Notes under the pieces: model-generated
Seen by the model: only the letters and a program-made list of their open reading frames with translations
What the model was told of the DNA's origin: nothing
The model's database searches: none
Shown here: positions 1 through 10,189 of the stretch, in pieces
Layout of the letters: each line of letters starts with the position of its first letter
Numbering within the stretch: the first letter of the stretch is position 1
Assembly (NCBI GenBank): GCA_907165275.2
Contig: OU015666.1
Coordinates: 5,920,001 to 5,984,000, forward strand
Direction: 5' to 3'
Length of the DNA: 64,000 nucleotides
Source: Zygaena filipendulae
Lineage: Eukaryota > Arthropoda > Insecta > Lepidoptera > Zygaenidae
Made by a program: the position numbers and the translations under genes

Positions 1-531
1 TGTCTGTGCTCTGGCATGCACCATGCCATTAGTAAGTTCTGCCCTGAATATTCCCGCCAAAAAAACATAAAGACATACATGGCAAACAATTGTGTTTCTT
101 ATTCCGAAGCATCTAAATTACATCCTGCTGTCACAAAATCTTTTGCTGATATAGTAGCAAGCCCCCAGACAAACCAAGCTCAAAAAACTGTCCCTACCTC
201 GCATCCTTCAACGAAATCATACAAAAAGACTGTTTTTTTAAAACCTAGATCCCCATTCAGTCCAACAAAAGGGTATGATCAATCAGCTCATGCAGCTTTA
301 ATTACAAACTATAATAATATGTCTCCTATGTCAGCTAATGGATGTGCCCTTAATAGTGAAAATAGTGCACCTTGTAACTTTAGTCCTTTGACTGATATTA
401 TTGTTTCATTAGTAAATTTTTTATCTCAATCCAAATTAATACCACCGACCAACGTTGCTAATATATTGGAAACACTAAATCAAAATAGTCACAGAGGGCC
501 AAGATTGTTCAGTGGAACAGTCGAAGTATAA
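1..531 (+). CDS. LINE ORF1 (gag-like) C-terminal fragment
   Basis: The frame is open from base 1. Upstream of the first Met it reads Cys-Leu-Cys-Ser-Gly, and then a His/Cys-containing segment runs into CPEYSRQKNIK and NCVSYSEASK. This looks like the end of a CCHC zinc-knuckle block followed by the conserved post-knuckle segment of Jockey-type ORF1 proteins. The remaining 130 residues are Ser/Asn/Pro-rich and low in complexity. The protein would bind RNA and package the element's transcript. The true start lies left of the window. Its stop at 529-531 overlaps the open ORF2 frame, which opens at 489. Confidence 0.75.
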   Translation, partial: CLCSGMHHAISKFCPEYSRQKNIKTYMANNCVSYSEASKLHPAVTKSFADIVASPQTNQAQKTVPTSHPSTKSYKKTVFLKPRSPFSPTKGYDQSAHAALITNYNNMSPMSANGCALNSENSAPCNFSPLTDIIVSLVNFLSQSKLIPPTNVANILETLNQNSHRGPRLFSGTVEV

Positions 532-3500
532 TCAATAAAAAAACTGATCTTTCCTATCTAATTAATAAATACAACCCATTTTTAGTAGCTCTCTCTGAAA
601 CATGGTTAAAACCAAATTTTTCCTTTAAAATTCCAGGTTATGTTAGTTTTCGAGATGACAGATTAGATGGGTATGGCGGTGTTGCCATACTCGTTAAAAA
701 TTATTTGCTTTTTTCCCAAGTTATCCCTACACATTCCGATAATATTTCAATAGTTGCTATTAAAGTAAAAAATATTTGTTATGTATCCGTTTATATTCCC
801 CGTCCATCGTCTAGTATATTTGACGAACTTAATGATATTTTTACAAAACTTCCAAAACCTTTTGTGGTTCTGGGAGACTTTAACTCTCACCACCGATCAT
901 GGGGTAGTGGAACTACAAATCATGATGGTGAAAGACTTTTAGATATTTTTGACTCCCATAACATATGTATTTTAAATACTGGTGAACCCACACGTCGCAC
1001 TGATCCACAGGAAAATGTCAGTGCAATCGATCTGTCTGTTTGCACCCCAAATCTTGCCTCATCACTAACTTGGTCCGTTACTTCATCAACACTTGGCAGC
1101 GGCCATTTTCCTATTAAAATTACATTTCCTTTTCGTACTCCTTCAAAACAAAATAAAAGTCCACGTTTACGATACAGGTTAGACGAAAAAGGGTGGACAC
1201 GTTTTAGAAGTATTGTTCATGATAAAGTATCGACACTTCCTATTATATCATCTGGATCTGAAGCTGTATGTAATAATGCGTTAGGTGTAGTTTTGGCTGA
1301 AGCTGCAGATGCAACGTTCCCTACAAAAAATCCTACTTCTGGTAAAATTGCATCTCCACCTTGGTGGGATAACGAATGTACACAAGCCATCACTAAGAGG
1401 AAACGAGCGGAGAAAGACTATTGCAATGAAATGACTTCAGAAAACTTTGCGATTTATACACTAGTGGTAAATGAAACCCGAAAACTACTCAGAAAAAAGA
1501 AGTCCGAGGGCTGGAAAAGTTTTTGTAGTACACTGTCACCGAATACACAACCTTCTGTTGTATGGCGAAATATTAGAAGATTTAAGTATGGTTTTAATGA
1601 TGCTTCACATGTAATAATGCCCCCTTCTTTATCTGAAAGTTTTATAGATCGTTTAGCTCCCCCTTTTGTTCCAGAAGAAAATTTGTTAACAAATAGCGAT
1701 AAATTACATTCAATTACAGCAGATGACCCTACCGGATTAAATTCACTTTTTTCACTATCAGAATTAAAAGCTGTTTTAACCAAGGTTAAAGACTCTGCTC
1801 CTGGTAATGATGGTATTCCGTATTCTTTCCTTGCACATCTTACCGATTCCGCTCTTTCATATTACTTAAACCTAATTAACACTATTATGATAACAGGTAA
1901 TGTTCCTGGCCCTTGGAAGTACCAAATTGTAATACCCATTTTAAAACCAAATAAAAATCCGTCTGATTCTTCCTCATACCGCCCTATAGCACTATCCTCG
2001 GTCATGGCGAAAGTTGCAGAGCATCTAGTTAAGAATCGTTTGGAATGGTTCATTGAGAGTAACAAACTTCTAGCTGATAGTCAGTTTGGATTTAGGAAGG
2101 GTAAAGGCACATTGGATAGCATCAGCATTTTTACTACAGACATCCGTCTTGCTTTCTCTCAAAACAAAATAGTTGTTTCTGCTTTTCTAGATATCAATGC
2201 AGCTTATGACAATGTGCTTCTCACTGTCCTTATACAAAAGCTGTCTTTACTTAAGGTACCAGCTATGCTGCTTAAATTTATAAAAAATATTTTATCGGAT
2301 AGAATCATAACTCTGGATGGTACTCCTACTTCTAGACACATTTGGAAAGGTCTACCCCAAGGGTCCGTGTTAAGTCCTTTACTATATAATATCTACACTT
2401 ACGATTTAGAATCATCTCTGGAAGGTACTGTTCAAACCCTACAGTACGCTGACGACCTACTCCTTTACATTTCAGATCAATCGATCCAAACAGCTTGTAA
2501 TTCATTATCCCACTCTCTATCCCTTTTGAAAATCTGGTTAGATAAAAATGGCCTAGACTTATCTGCAAGTAAAAGCTCTGTTGTTTTGTTCTCGCGTAAG
2601 CGTAATCCTCCTCCAATTTTAATGTGTTTTAATAACGATCCAATTCCGGTAAAAACTTATGTTAAGTTTTTAGGAATCGTATTAGATTCAAAACTAACGG
2701 GTCTTCAACATTGCGACTACTTATACACAAAATGTGAACGAAATTTAAATCTGTTAAGATGTATAGCGGGCGTCTGGTGGGGTGCCCATCCATATTGCTT
2801 AAAATTGGTTTATAACGCTTTAATAAGAAGTGTTATTGATTATGGCACGTTTTTGTTGGAACCGGGTAGTGTAGCGGGATTCAAAAAGTTAGATGGTATC
2901 CAATCGAAAGCTTTAAGGATAATTTCTGGAGCCATGAAATCGAGTCCGATCAATGCTTTACAGGTTGAGTGTGGAGATCCTCCCTTGTCCCTAAGACGTC
3001 AATTTCTTTCTGATAAATATTTATTTCGTAGTTTGCAGTTTTTGTATCATCCTATTTTTTATAAACTTCACAGTCTCTCTGATCTCACAACCTCCTCCCG
3101 TTATTGGTCACATAAAAGTCCTCCATGTCTGCTTAAAAGTTATTACAAATTTTCTTCATTTAAAGCTCCTACTTTCCGTACTCCAGTTTTACCCATATTT
3201 CTGTCCCCATTTAGATCGCTGTTCATTTTACCAGAAATAAAGTATAATTTGGGTATTGATAGAAATGACGGTAATTCCAACAAAGTATTTAAATATAAAG
3301 TCGATATAAACTGGCATGACTGGCATTATATTTACAGTGACGCTTCAAAGCATTCTCTAAATGGATTTGTGGGTGTCGGCGTTTACCACAGTCAATATAA
3401 TATTGTAGAACAAATTAAGTTACCGCCTGAGACATCTGTTTATACCGGTGAGTGCTTTGGAGTTCTCAAGGCTGTCGAATATATACTTGTTATGAAACTA

Positions 3501-4173
3501 AATAGATCAGTCATATTCACAGATGCCCTCAGTGTATTGAATGCGCTGGAGAAACCTCCCTTTTCTTACAAAATCCAGTATCCCGTAATTTTGGAAATAA
3601 GGAAGCTACTTTATGATTGTGAAATGAGAGGATACACAGTACATTTTTGTTGGATTCCAGGACATTGTATAAATGGAAATATAAGGGCAGATCAAATTGC
3701 TAATGAAGCAGTGGAGTGTGGTGACCTTCACCCCTTCAATAATTACTGCCATGACTTAACCAATATCCCTAAAGTTCATCTTCAAAAAGCTTGGATGGAA
3801 CAATGGAAAATTAGTGCCACTACAAAAGGTAGACATTTACTACAGTTTACAACCATGTGTTCCAACTAAGCCTTGGTTTTTTAAGACAAAACTGGAAAAA
3901 ATTGCAACCTCAATTATCATCCGTATGCGGCTCGGCCATGTCTGCTCTCCTGCACATCTAGCTAAACTTGGCATTGTGGCCAGTGAGATGTGTTCTTGCG
4001 GGGAAGATGTTGGTGATTTGAATCATATTATTTTCTCATGTACCTCCTATAATTGTTCTACCTTTTATGACTCTTTGACTTCCATCAGTGTTCCACTCCC
4101 TACATCCATATCATCACTTCTTTCATCCAATAATCCTGATATATATAGAATATTATCTTCACATATTATGTAA
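489..4173 (+). pseudogene. LINE ORF2: endonuclease, reverse transcriptase, RNase H (one-base frameshift)
   Basis: The frame opens at 489, inside ORF1, and shows the N-terminal APE endonuclease signature IVQWNSRSI at 504-530 and GDFNSHH near 875-895. The RT block has FLDINAAYDN (about 2190), QGSVLSPLLYN (about 2360) and YADDLLLY (about 2446). The RNase H block has YSDASKH, FTDALS and IPGH...ADQIANEA (3330-3710), with the acidic residues and His in place. At 3836-3838 a run of three T appears to hold one extra base. The frame stops at 3869, while the next frame continues with VPTKPWF and a Cys-rich tail (CSCGE...H..FSC) to 4173. The ORF1-ORF2 overlap would need frameshifting or re-initiation. 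Confidence 0.9.
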
Positions 4174-4592
4174 TAATAATAATATTAATAACATTAAAAT
4201 ATAAACTATTCGTATGTATATTTTTCTTCTACTAATTAACAATTACATTTTTATTTACATTTTATTTGTATATTTAGTATCCTATTTTGGTGTATTATAA
4301 GTATTGAATTTTATTTACTCCCCTGAACCTTTTCCCGGTCTCCTTTTCCAAATTCCGTGTTCAAATCTTTTTTTCTTCACAAGTTTCTCCGTTTTTAATA
4401 AAAACGAAAAACACGACACTGGCAAATGCACTAAGTGCGAAGTCCATTAAGGAAAAAAAAAAAAAAAAAACAGTTGTCAGTTAATTTGTGTTATAAAACA
4501 TAAATACATGTTAATTAATTACCACGTATCTGGGACCTTGCAAAGTTATTCCGTCTTAATTTAATTTAAAAACAATATACACTAACCAAAAA
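4174..4592. other. LINE 3' UTR, poly(A) and SPG21 upstream region
   Basis: A (TAA)n-like patch follows the LINE stop, then about 270 bases of AT-rich 3' UTR ending in 'gcgaagtccattaagg' plus poly(A) to 4470. The remaining 120 bases before the SPG21 start are the only candidate promoter or 5' UTR. I see no clear TATA box. The LINE therefore sits directly against the SPG21 5' end. Confidence 0.6.
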
Positions 4593-6936
4593 ATGAGTTC
4601 TATTAGCGATCTATCACAATCTAGTGAGTATTTGAGTTTTAGAAGTAGCATCCCTTTAAGAAAAATCGTCGTGGATTCAGATGATTCAAAGGTAAACAAT
4701 TTTAAAGTACTTTGGTAAATAATACTGTAATTTACAAATATTTAAACAGTTTTTTATGTGTTTTACAGGCTTGGAGAATATTCGACTCAGGCCCCAAGTC
4801 TGTGAGTTGTCCACTGTTGTGTTTGCCTCCTGTTTCGGGAACAGCGGATGTTTTCTTCAAACAGGTGATGGGGTTATCATCGCGAGGGGTGCGCGTGATA
4901 GCGGCCGAGCCGCCGCCGTATTGGAACATGAAGGAATGGTGTGATGGTTTTAAACGACTTATTGACTACCTTGAACTTTACAAAGTACATATATTTGGTG
5001 CTTCTCTGGGTGAGTTCTGATTACTTATTTAGTTTCACAAAAACTTACTGATCTAATGAATCAATCAACTCTAATTAGATTCTAGTTAGATCCAAATCAG
5101 ACAATTCACTGCTAACAAGCTGCTTTCTATTATTTTTATGTAAAACAAAATTTTAAAAGAACATCTGTTACAATCAATCAAATTTTGGATTCCACATATT
5201 ATCATGAGTTCTTAGCTTTCTAATACAATACAGGACAAATTCACTATTTGGTTGATATAAAATTCCAGCTCATGTTTATAATAACTGTTATATTCCTTAT
5301 CTCAAGTGTTAATGTACCTATACTTTTAAATGCCTATTAACAAACATTTTGTTCAAACCTTTTTTAGGTGGTTTTATAGCACAAAAGTTTGCTGAGTTAA
5401 CAAAACATTACCCTCGAGTTGCATCCTTAGTTTTATGCAACACATTCACTGACACTACAGTGTTTGAATATAACGATTCTGCAGCACTACTGTGGTTATT
5501 GCCCTCATTGGTACTAAAAAAAATGCTGATGGGAAACTTTAGAACAGATAAAGTAGATAGAAGAATTGGAGAATCAGTTGACTTCATGGTTGAGAGGGTA
5601 GGTAACAGTAATACTATTTATACAATCAAGTATAAAAAACTGATATTCAAATTAAATAACTACTTGTCTCAATTATACAGCTGGAAACCCTAACTCAAGC
5701 TGAATTGGCATCTAGGCTTACTCTAAATTGTATGCCTTGCTATGTTCAGCCGCAACACTTAATAGATCTTCCCATTACAATAGTGGATGTCTGGGATGAG
5801 AATGCATTGAGTTCCAAAGTACGGGAGGATTTGTACAAGTCATATCCTCAAGCTAAGCTTGCTCATCTCAAGAGTGGTGGTAACTTCCCATATCTAAGCA
5901 GAAGCGATGAAGTCAATTTGCATCTATTAGTAAGTTATTATGTAATGTTAATTAAAATAGATCACAATAATTCTGTATGCAAATTTAAATAGATATTTTG
6001 TTGAGAAGTCAAAGCAAAACTTAAATACTAATACTTATAAATGCAAAAGTAACTTTACCTTTCAAACCAAAAATGCTGAACAGGTTTTGATATAAAAATT
6101 CACAGAGATAGATTGCATCTTAAAGAAGGACAGGCTACACCCCAAGTAATCCTCATGAATCACTCTCTAATAGTGAAAACCGCATGAAAAGCCATTGCAT
6201 AGTTTTAAAGATCTTAGCATACATAGGGACAGACAGACAACAGGAAGCGACTTAGTTTTATACTATGTAGTGACGTATAGACCCTATAGGTTTACAGTTT
6301 CATTATATCTGTAAAAAAGGAATCCCTATTTCCTTTGGTCACACACCATAACTTGAGTGACTTTACTAATTTCATTCATCTTTTTCTAATATTTTGTTCC
6401 TTGTTTGTTGGTTCTTACAGAAAATCCTTGTGAAGAAAATTTTAGAAAATGCAGGTACTCTGAAACTCACGCAGGTGAAACCGCAGAGTACAGCTAGTTT
6501 ATAATATTAATTTTGATAGATCACTACCTACTAAAGAAACCGTCACTCACATATAGATTGATAAAATCGCAGACCTGTGGTATAATATGTATTGAGCATT
6601 GCTGTAATAAGTTTTATGGAAGGAATAATGTTGACTATCTAACTAAGATATTTTTATCGATAGAACCTCTTAAAAAAAGAATTTAGTGCACTCTCAATAT
6701 TTGTGAAACTTTGCCTAGGCAAGTTAACGCTGGATCTTTCCTATTTAAATTTCTTTTTGTTAATTTAAGATGTCTCCATTTCACAGATACATCTACGACA
6801 ATTTAATGGCACCGAGCTCTCTGCCTCGTATCTCAACCTCCACAAAACGCCACAGTCGTCTCACACGCAACCTGAGGAAGGGACAGTCAGCTACTTCAAC
6901 CAGCGTGAATGCGAGGAGTTTGTGAAAATTTCATGA
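4593..6936 (+). CDS. SPG21: Maspardin (SPG21), alpha/beta-hydrolase-fold protein
   Basis: Five exons join in phase: 4593-4691, 4769-5009, 5368-5597, 5681-5929 and 6787-6936, giving 322 residues against about 308 in human maspardin. All introns are GT-AG. Recognisable blocks are LPPVSGTADVFFKQ, the nucleophile elbow GASLGGF (split by intron 2), KFAELT, NTFTDT, ASRLTLNC, PITIVDVWD and SGGNFPYLSRSDEVN. Maspardin is a cytosolic/endosomal protein that binds CD4 in mammals, and its loss causes Mast syndrome. It has the hydrolase fold, but enzymatic activity is not established. The last exon (IHLRQFNGTELSASY...) matches the conserved QIHLLQF region and then diverges. Intron 4 (5930-6786) holds decayed Helitron sequence. 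The gene converges on STOML2. Confidence 0.97.
6090..6503 (+). mobile_element. Decayed Helitron sequence in SPG21 intron 4
   Basis: The segment around 6150-6275 carries the block 'cctcatgaatcactct...aaaaccgcatgaaaa...cttagcatacataggga' that also occurs at 45561-45625. The segment ending at 6502 has 'aggtgaaaccgcagagtacagctagt', a mutated version of the Helitron 3' end seen throughout the window. Boundaries are approximate and the copy is clearly old. Confidence 0.6.
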
Positions 6937-7460
6937 AAGTCTGATACAGTAATTCACTTAGGAGGAGAAACCTATTTTACTCTATATTCTATTTCCTTTC
7001 TTTTTTCATATTTATTTATCAAAAACTTTTATGAAGAAAATTACAAGACTCCGGTAGACGTATTATTTGAGATAATAAGTAACATTTTATGACAGTATAC
7101 CAGTGGCGCATTTAAGATTTAAGTGGCAAGGGCGTATTTGTTCCTTATTTAAGTCATCGTACTACTGCTACTTTGATGGTTAGAAGCGCCTTATGTAGGT
7201 AGGCTGTGTGTAATTAAATCCTGAACTTTATCTACAGATTTCGTTCTTTAAGAAGTTCGTTAGTAAGCAATGTTATCGTGTTCACTTTCACACGATTACC
7301 AAGAGTACCTACCTTTTTGTACCTACCTTATGAACTGCAACTTAATAATATTAGACAGAAATAATCATAAGCTAAGCTAGATTAAGATGAATTATAACGA
7401 TCATGTGATATTTTTATATGAATAAAAAATTACCTTTAGTGGTTGTTGTGAGGTAGTGGC
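6937..7460. other. SPG21 3' flank, no gene seen
   Basis: This is AT-rich sequence after the SPG21 stop. It includes the SPG21 3' UTR, but I could not place a confident polyadenylation site. No coding exon or sharply bounded repeat was recognised. Confidence 0.5.
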
Positions 7461-7854
7461 TATCTGGGGGCACGGCAGTGCCCCCGCCAAGTCGAGCAAC
7501 AAAAGCGGCACGGCCGTACTATCCTTTTCTCGAAGCAATTCAGGCCATTTTCGACCCCCTATAACTTCGTTGTGGATAAAACTAGAAGCCTGAATTTTTA
7601 GTAAACAAGCAGGTATTGTATAAAGACGGTATAATTTAAATTTCATTCGATTTGAACCAGTAGTTTAAGAATTATAACTAGTCAAAGTTTCTTAATTTTG
7701 TAGGTCACTCACTCACTCACTGACCGATCATCAAAACTCTAAGGCACTTCTAGCAGACATAGAAGTTTGAAATTTAGAATACAATTAGTGTTTATTGTAT
7801 AAATCAAGGAAAAATTGAAATATTTTGCAATTTCGGTACAGTTTTCTAGATACA

Positions 7855-8045
7855 CCAACTGCATAAATAACTTTGTAATCCCATATAAATGTATGGAATT
7901 ACAAAGTTACATATGCAGTTATATGTACCAACTGCACAAATAACTTTGTAATCCCATATAAATGTATGGAATTACAAAGTTATATATGCAGTTATATGTA
8001 CCAACTGCACAAATAACTTTGTAATCCCATATAAATATATGAGAC
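7855..8045. repeat. 73-bp minisatellite, about 2.6 units
   Basis: The phrase 'taactttgtaatcccatat' recurs at 7868, 7941 and 8014, a spacing of exactly 73. Each unit is itself an imperfect hairpin, because 'aactttgtaatcccatataa' is answered by 'atggaattacaaagtta'. The inverted relative at 31500-31630 carries only about 1.6 units, so the copy number differs between loci. Confidence 0.9.
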
Positions 8046-8485
8046 TAGCTGTTCCCTGCGGTTTCACCCGCGATAATTTCGGAGATCCCGCGGGAATTCA
8101 GAAATGCAAAGTAGTTAGTACCCTATATCCCTAGGTTTTCTTTACCCCTGACAACGTGCATGCAAAATGTCATGAGATTTCACCAGCGTTAATTTCGGAG
8201 ATCCTTCGGGAATTCCGAGATAAAATTACCCTAATCTGAATGCTCCAACGATTTTCATGAAATTTTGTATACAGGGGATTTCGGGGGCCATAAATCGATC
8301 TAGCTAGGATTCATTTCTGGAATTCCCGCGCGAACTCTGATATCAACGCGGGTGAATTAATTATTGCATACTACACGTTGTCAAGGGTACAGGAAAGGTC
8401 ATAGGGTAGTAAGTACTTTTATCTCAGAATACCCGCGGGATCTCCGAAATTAACGTGGGTTAAACCGCGGGGAACAGCTATTTAA
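8045..8485. mobile_element. Two non-autonomous Helitrons in opposite orientation
   Basis: The left copy reads ctagctgttccctgcggtt (minus-strand 3' end, CTAG at 8045-8048). The right copy ends 'aaaccgcggggaacagctat', a plus-strand 3' end in which the CTAG is mutated. Between them lie several 'gcgttaatttcggagatcc' blocks. The pair is embedded in repeat G and is reproduced in the inverted copy at 31060-31510. Confidence 0.8.
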
Positions 8486-8703
8486 GCCGAGCGAAGCTCG
8501 GTTGCCCAGATATTAATAAATAATAATAATAAGTGTAGCTAGTTACCTACCTAGATATAAAGTGTAGATACATAGTTACCTAGACATAATTATGTTCAAA
8601 GGTACAATGGTCAACGGAATGAAAAAGCAAGAAAAAATCTTTCAAGTTATTAAAATAGACTAAATTGCTCAAAGGAGGAAGACCATTTACAAAAAGAAAT
8701 GAG

Positions 8704-9270
8704 ATCCCATCAAAAACAAACTTGTAAAAAATCCAAGTCTCGCAACTCAGTTCTTCTACATTAAAAAGTTGTGAGATCAATGTAATACCAAGTCGGTTAA
8801 TTTATTCAGTGCCTACTTAAGGGTCCTTCTGTCTAAAGTTATCATGTTATAAGCTAATCTAATAACATTTTATAGTGACCATATCAAATTTAAAAATCTT
8901 TTATGTTTTAAATAGATTGATTGGCTTGGCGATCACATGAAAACACAATGTATCTCACAAGTAATACATATTATAATTAAATTAGATTGTTTAGAACCAT
9001 AATTATGTATTACATGTGAGATATATTGTGTTTTCACGTGATCACCAAGCCAATCAATCTATCTAAAACATAAAAGATTTTTAAATTTGATATGGTCACT
9101 ATAAAATGTTATTAGATTAGCTTATAACATGATAACTTTAGACAGAAGGACCCTTAAGTAGGCACTGAATAAATTAACCGACTTGGTATTACATTGATCT
9201 CACAACTTTTTAATGTAGAAGAACTGAGTTGCGAGACTTGGATTTTTTACAAGTTTGTTTTTGATGGGAT
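8704..9270. repeat. 567-bp near-perfect palindrome (fold-back)
   Basis: From 'atcccatcaaaaacaaactt' at 8704 the left arm runs about 270 bases to about 8975. After a spacer of about 23 bases it is repeated in reverse complement to 9270. The arms differ at only a handful of positions. Homologous sequence at 30723-31050 keeps one arm plus the spacer only. A transcript through it would form a very long hairpin. Confidence 0.95.
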
Positions 9271-10189
9271 GAATTTTACGGTTATGTTGTCTTTTTTGTT
9301 AAGATACAACAGAGACAATAAAACTTTCAAGCAAGTTAATAAATTATCAAAATTTTGATAGTTTTTTGTTTTTTTTTTATGTTATACAATTTGTAGTTAC
9401 ATATTATAACGTATAACTGATTATCAAAGTTTCGTCGGAAAAAAGAGACTGAATTAGGTGTCGTGTCGTGTCACTGACATACTTAGGTAGTTGGAGACTA
9501 TTTAAATGAATTTGAATAAAGTTTATTTTGTTATTACTTACATATTTTTTATTATTTTTAATGGTCTTCTTTTCTATTTAATAGGAACTCAAATTTTAAG
9601 AACTATTGCTTAAATCATCCAAAATGCGAATTTGTAGCTTAAGGCGTTCTCTACGAGTCAACCTTTATTAGGCAGGGATAGAAAATATAGGTAAAATGCA
9701 GAGCTTCAAGCAAAACGACTAATTTAGAGACAGACAAACGACTAGTGTGCAATGCACAGTACCCATTGAAATATTAATATGTAAATTAATTTCCGTAGTT
9801 ACATATTTTACGTACTAGCTTATGCCCCCACGGGATCACGGGATTCCCTCGGGAACTTATCCACTGATAAAAAGTACCTCATGTCATTTTCATTTCATTC
9901 ATTGTTAGTAAAAGTTTTTAGAGATGGTTCAAGTCCCAGAATTATTAACAAAATCTTTTTCACTTATTAATATAGATTGTACAAGCTAAAATTCTTCCCA
10001 TGATATTAGTTTAGCAAAAAAACATTGAAATCGGTCGATTATTTCCTAATAAAATAGTTACGAACAAGGGAAACACAAAACCTAATTTTTTACTATTAAA
10101 ATATTCGATGCGCATCCTCATAAATAAAAATAATAATAATGTTTGATGTTCATAACTCAAATTTATTAAAAATAACATCCTATACTACA
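9271..10189. other. SPG21-STOML2 convergent intergenic, AT-rich
   Basis: No coding exon was seen. A short Helitron-like remnant lies at 9815-9890 (agcttatgcccccacggga...ccctcgggaactt). Otherwise the sequence is AT-rich and unrecognised, and includes the STOML2 3' UTR just right of about 10150. Confidence 0.5.

Larger units (their letters stand above)
1..4470 (+). mobile_element. Non-LTR retrotransposon (I/Jockey-like, RNase H-bearing), left end outside window
   Basis: The stretch reads as the C-terminal part of ORF1, then ORF2 (endonuclease, reverse transcriptase, RNase H, C-terminal Cys-rich tail), then an AT-rich 3' UTR ending in a run of about 18 A at 4452-4470. The order and the poly(A) tail are those of a LINE. 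The RNase H places it nearer the I/LOA side of the Jockey-I group than classic Jockey, which usually lacks it. The 5' end is cut by the window edge, so no target-site duplication can be tested. ORF2 carries a one-base frameshift near 3836, so this copy is probably inactive unless that is a sequencing error. Confidence 0.93.
7461..9270 (+). repeat. Composite dispersed repeat G, full-length copy
   Basis: It starts at a GC hairpin (ctgggggcacggcagtgccccc). It continues through 'ttttctcgaagca', a (ctca)n patch, a 73-bp tandem array and an inverted Helitron pair, and ends in a 567-bp palindrome. A reverse-oriented relative lies at 30723-32040. It is near-identical over the first 1 kb but lacks one palindrome arm and the 8506-8700 spacer. 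A shorter relative with the same hairpin start is at 24117-24780. I could not assign a named superfamily. The 81-codon frame it carries is shared only because the copies are near-identical. Confidence 0.8.

Noticed and set aside
7401..7646. 81-codon frame repeated, near-identical, at 31853-32056
   Set aside because: The conservation is explained by the near-identity of the whole repeat G copies. The frame has no recognisable domain and is not preserved in the third relative at 24117.
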